Made by a program: the position numbers and the translations under genes. A stretch of 64,000 nt of DNA from Paenibacillus sp. oral taxon 786 str. D14 (GTDB lineage Bacteria; Bacillota; Bacilli; Paenibacillales; Paenibacillaceae): positions 1-64,000 of the forward strand of contig NZ_GG695978.1 of assembly GCF_000159955.1 (NCBI RefSeq). Reading direction: 5' to 3'. The notes under the pieces were generated by a model. The model was not told the DNA's origin and made no database searches. It saw nothing but the letters and a program-made list of their open reading frames with translations. Positions 62,610 through 64,000 of this stretch are shown piece after piece (the stretch's first letter is position 1; the number at the start of each line of letters is the position of its first letter).

Positions 62610-64000
62610 ATGAAACCGGATTTGCGTACGACTTTGGAGCGCGAAATTATTGTCGGCGACGGGGCCATGGGGACGTATTTGTACCAGTTGGGTTTTCCGG
62701 TCGGCATTTCTTATGAAGAATTTAATTTGCTGCGCCCCGACGTGATCGGCGACATCCATCGCCGTTATCTCGATGCCGGGGCACGGCTGCTGGAAACCAA
62801 TACGTTTTCGGCGAATTACTATAAATTGTCCAAATTCGGACTGGAGGCCAAGGTGGAGGACATCAACCGGGCTGCGGTACGGATCGCCAAGCAAGCGGCG
62901 GGCGAACGTGCGTATGTCGCGGGAGCGGTTGGTTCCATCCGCGGCGGCAAGCGGGCGAACGTCACCGTCCAAGAGCTCGGGAAATACTTCGAGCAGCAAA
63001 TTGCTGCCTTGCTGAGCGAAGGGGTGGATGCGCTGCTGTTCGAGACGTTTTACGACCTTGGGGAAATGCGGATCGCTTTGGGACAAGCCCGCAAGCTGAC
63101 GGATGTTCCGGTCATTTGCCAGTTCGCCGTCGATCAAATCGGACGCACGCTGGACGGATTTACGATTCCGCAGGCGTTTGGAGCGCTGGTTGAAGAAGGG
63201 GCAGACGTGGTTGGCTTCAACTGCCATTCCGGTCCAAAAGGAATCATGGGTGTCATGGACGACGTGGAGGGGCCGCTCAACGTGCCGATGTCCGTTTTCC
63301 CAAATGCAGGTTTGGCGGACTATATCGATGGAGAATATGTATATGGAGCGACTCCCGATTATTTTGGGGAGTGCGCCCGTGCTTTTGCCGATTTGGGGGC
63401 GAGATTGATCGGAGGCTGCTGCGGTACGACGCCGGAGCATATCGCCGCCATGGCCAAGGCCTTGGAAGGGTATGCCGCTCAGCCGCTGGCGAAGGAACGG
63501 AAGCTGCCTGAACCGCATCTATCCGCTAGCGTATCGCTCAACGAGCAGCCGAATGCGGTGCCTGCGGGCTCCAGCGAAACGGGTGCTGTTTCCGGCGGCG
63601 GGGAGAATCGCAAGCTTCCGAGCTTGACCGAGCTCGTGAAAGAGCGGCATACCGTCATCGTTGAGCTGGACCCGCCGCGCGACCTGGATATCGGGAAATT
63701 CATGGAGGGCGCAGCCGCTTTGAAAGAGGCGGGCATCGATGCGCTCACGCTGGCAGATAACTCGCTGGCCGTAACGCGGATGAGCAACATGGCGCTTGGA
63801 CATCTTGTCCAATCTCAGCTCGGCCTGAGACCGCTGGTGCATATCGCCTGCCGGGACCGCAATCTCATCGGCACACAATCGCATATGATGGGCTTCGATG
63901 CGCTGGGCATCGACCACGTGCTCGCTGTGACGGGCGACCCTGCCCGCTTTGGCGATCTGCCGGGAGCGAGTTCTGTGTACGACTTGACGTCGTTTGAAAT
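62610..64000 (+). CDS. yitJ: Bifunctional homocysteine S-methyltransferase / methylenetetrahydrofolate reductase (YitJ-like), 5' part
   Basis: The first 463 codons of a gene that runs off the window. Residues 1-~290 are a betaine-homocysteine-methyltransferase-type domain: DGAMGTYLYQLGFP, LLETNTFSANYYKLS, FNCHSGPKG, and the zinc-binding cysteines in IGGCCGTTPEHI. A Ser/Glu/Gly-rich linker (~305-345) leads into a FAD-dependent MTHFR barrel: TVIVELDPPRDLD, DALTLADNSLA, HIACRDRNLIG, VLAVTGDPAR. The two activities would make 5-methyl-THF and methylate homocysteine to methionine. ATG at 62610 with AGGGGG upstream. No SAM riboswitch is evident in the ~130 bases after the dapF terminator. Confidence 0.93.
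   Translation, partial: MKPDLRTTLEREIIVGDGAMGTYLYQLGFPVGISYEEFNLLRPDVIGDIHRRYLDAGARLLETNTFSANYYKLSKFGLEAKVEDINRAAVRIAKQAAGERAYVAGAVGSIRGGKRANVTVQELGKYFEQQIAALLSEGVDALLFETFYDLGEMRIALGQARKLTDVPVICQFAVDQIGRTLDGFTIPQAFGALVEEGADVVGFNCHSGPKGIMGVMDDVEGPLNVPMSVFPNAGLADYIDGEYVYGATPDYFGECARAFADLGARLIGGCCGTTPEHIAAMAKALEGYAAQPLAKERKLPEPHLSASVSLNEQPNAVPAGSSETGAVSGGGENRKLPSLTELVKERHTVIVELDPPRDLDIGKFMEGAAALKEAGIDALTLADNSLAVTRMSNMALGHLVQSQLGLRPLVHIACRDRNLIGTQSHMMGFDALGIDHVLAVTGDPARFGDLPGASSVYDLTSFE

Overview
The window reads as a chromosomal segment of a Paenibacillus-like Firmicute. The evidence is the gene repertoire (ccpA, ptsI, ytxJ, ylaN, ylbF-ylbG, yugN, yktB, acuA/acuC opposite acsA, rqcH, a T-box in front of tyrS), GC-rich coding DNA with strong AGGAGG ribosome-binding sites, and three kinds of short palindromic intergenic repeat. 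Most of it is ordinary core genome in small operons. I see no rRNA, tRNA or CRISPR array.

Layout. 0-1.7 kb: an AT-rich accessory edge with the 3' end of an unknown membrane protein, a small lipoprotein and a decayed IS3-family insertion sequence. 1.7-12.3 kb: speA, an MFS transporter, yktB, gndA, aroK-aroA, a CoA-binding protein and ptsI. 12.3-13 kb: low-complexity DNA and a repeat element. 13-20.7 kb: a PfpI-family protein, ytxJ, ccpA, mtnN, and the acetate switch acuC-acuA facing acsA (no acuB). 20.7-30.7 kb: a ~9.7 kb island bounded by two 245-bp direct repeats. It carries a five-gene HAAT (Liv-type) amino-acid ABC transporter, an L-2-amino-thiazoline-4-carboxylate (ATC) hydrolase-family protein overlapping an M20 N-carbamoyl-amino-acid hydrolase, an IclR regulator, and gene debris at both ends. 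30.8-37 kb: a class A PBP with two fibronectin III domains, T-box/tyrS, a broken HIT gene, and rpsD with a long leader. 37-47.7 kb: a GAF-GGDEF protein, an M29 aminopeptidase, a truncated HPr-like protein, ylaN, a Ca2+/H+ exchanger, an Asp23 protein, ftsW, a YugN-like protein, an M20 amidohydrolase and a CBS protein. 47.7-52.9 kb: an XPB-type helicase translationally coupled to a helicase-associated protein, then ylbF, ylbG and a conserved unknown. 53.4-54.4 kb: an IS1595-like zinc-ribbon protein whose promoter carries two LexA-box-like palindromes. 54.7-64 kb: a LysR regulator, a PHP phosphoesterase, rqcH, a YloB-type Ca2+ ATPase, dapF, and the 5' part of a yitJ-like gene that runs off the window.

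How genes work together. CcpA, enzyme I and an HPr-like protein lacking the His-15 strand give parts of the carbon-catabolite circuit. AcsA makes acetyl-CoA, and AcuA/AcuC are the known acetylation/deacetylation switch for it. In the island, a transporter plus ring-opening and decarbamoylating hydrolases suggest uptake of a cyclic or carbamoylated amino acid (possibly a 2-aminothiazoline-4-carboxylate-like compound) and its conversion to an amino acid, under IclR control. The two observations I rank highest are this island and the LexA-type promoter architecture of the transposase-derived gene at 53.4-54.4 kb.
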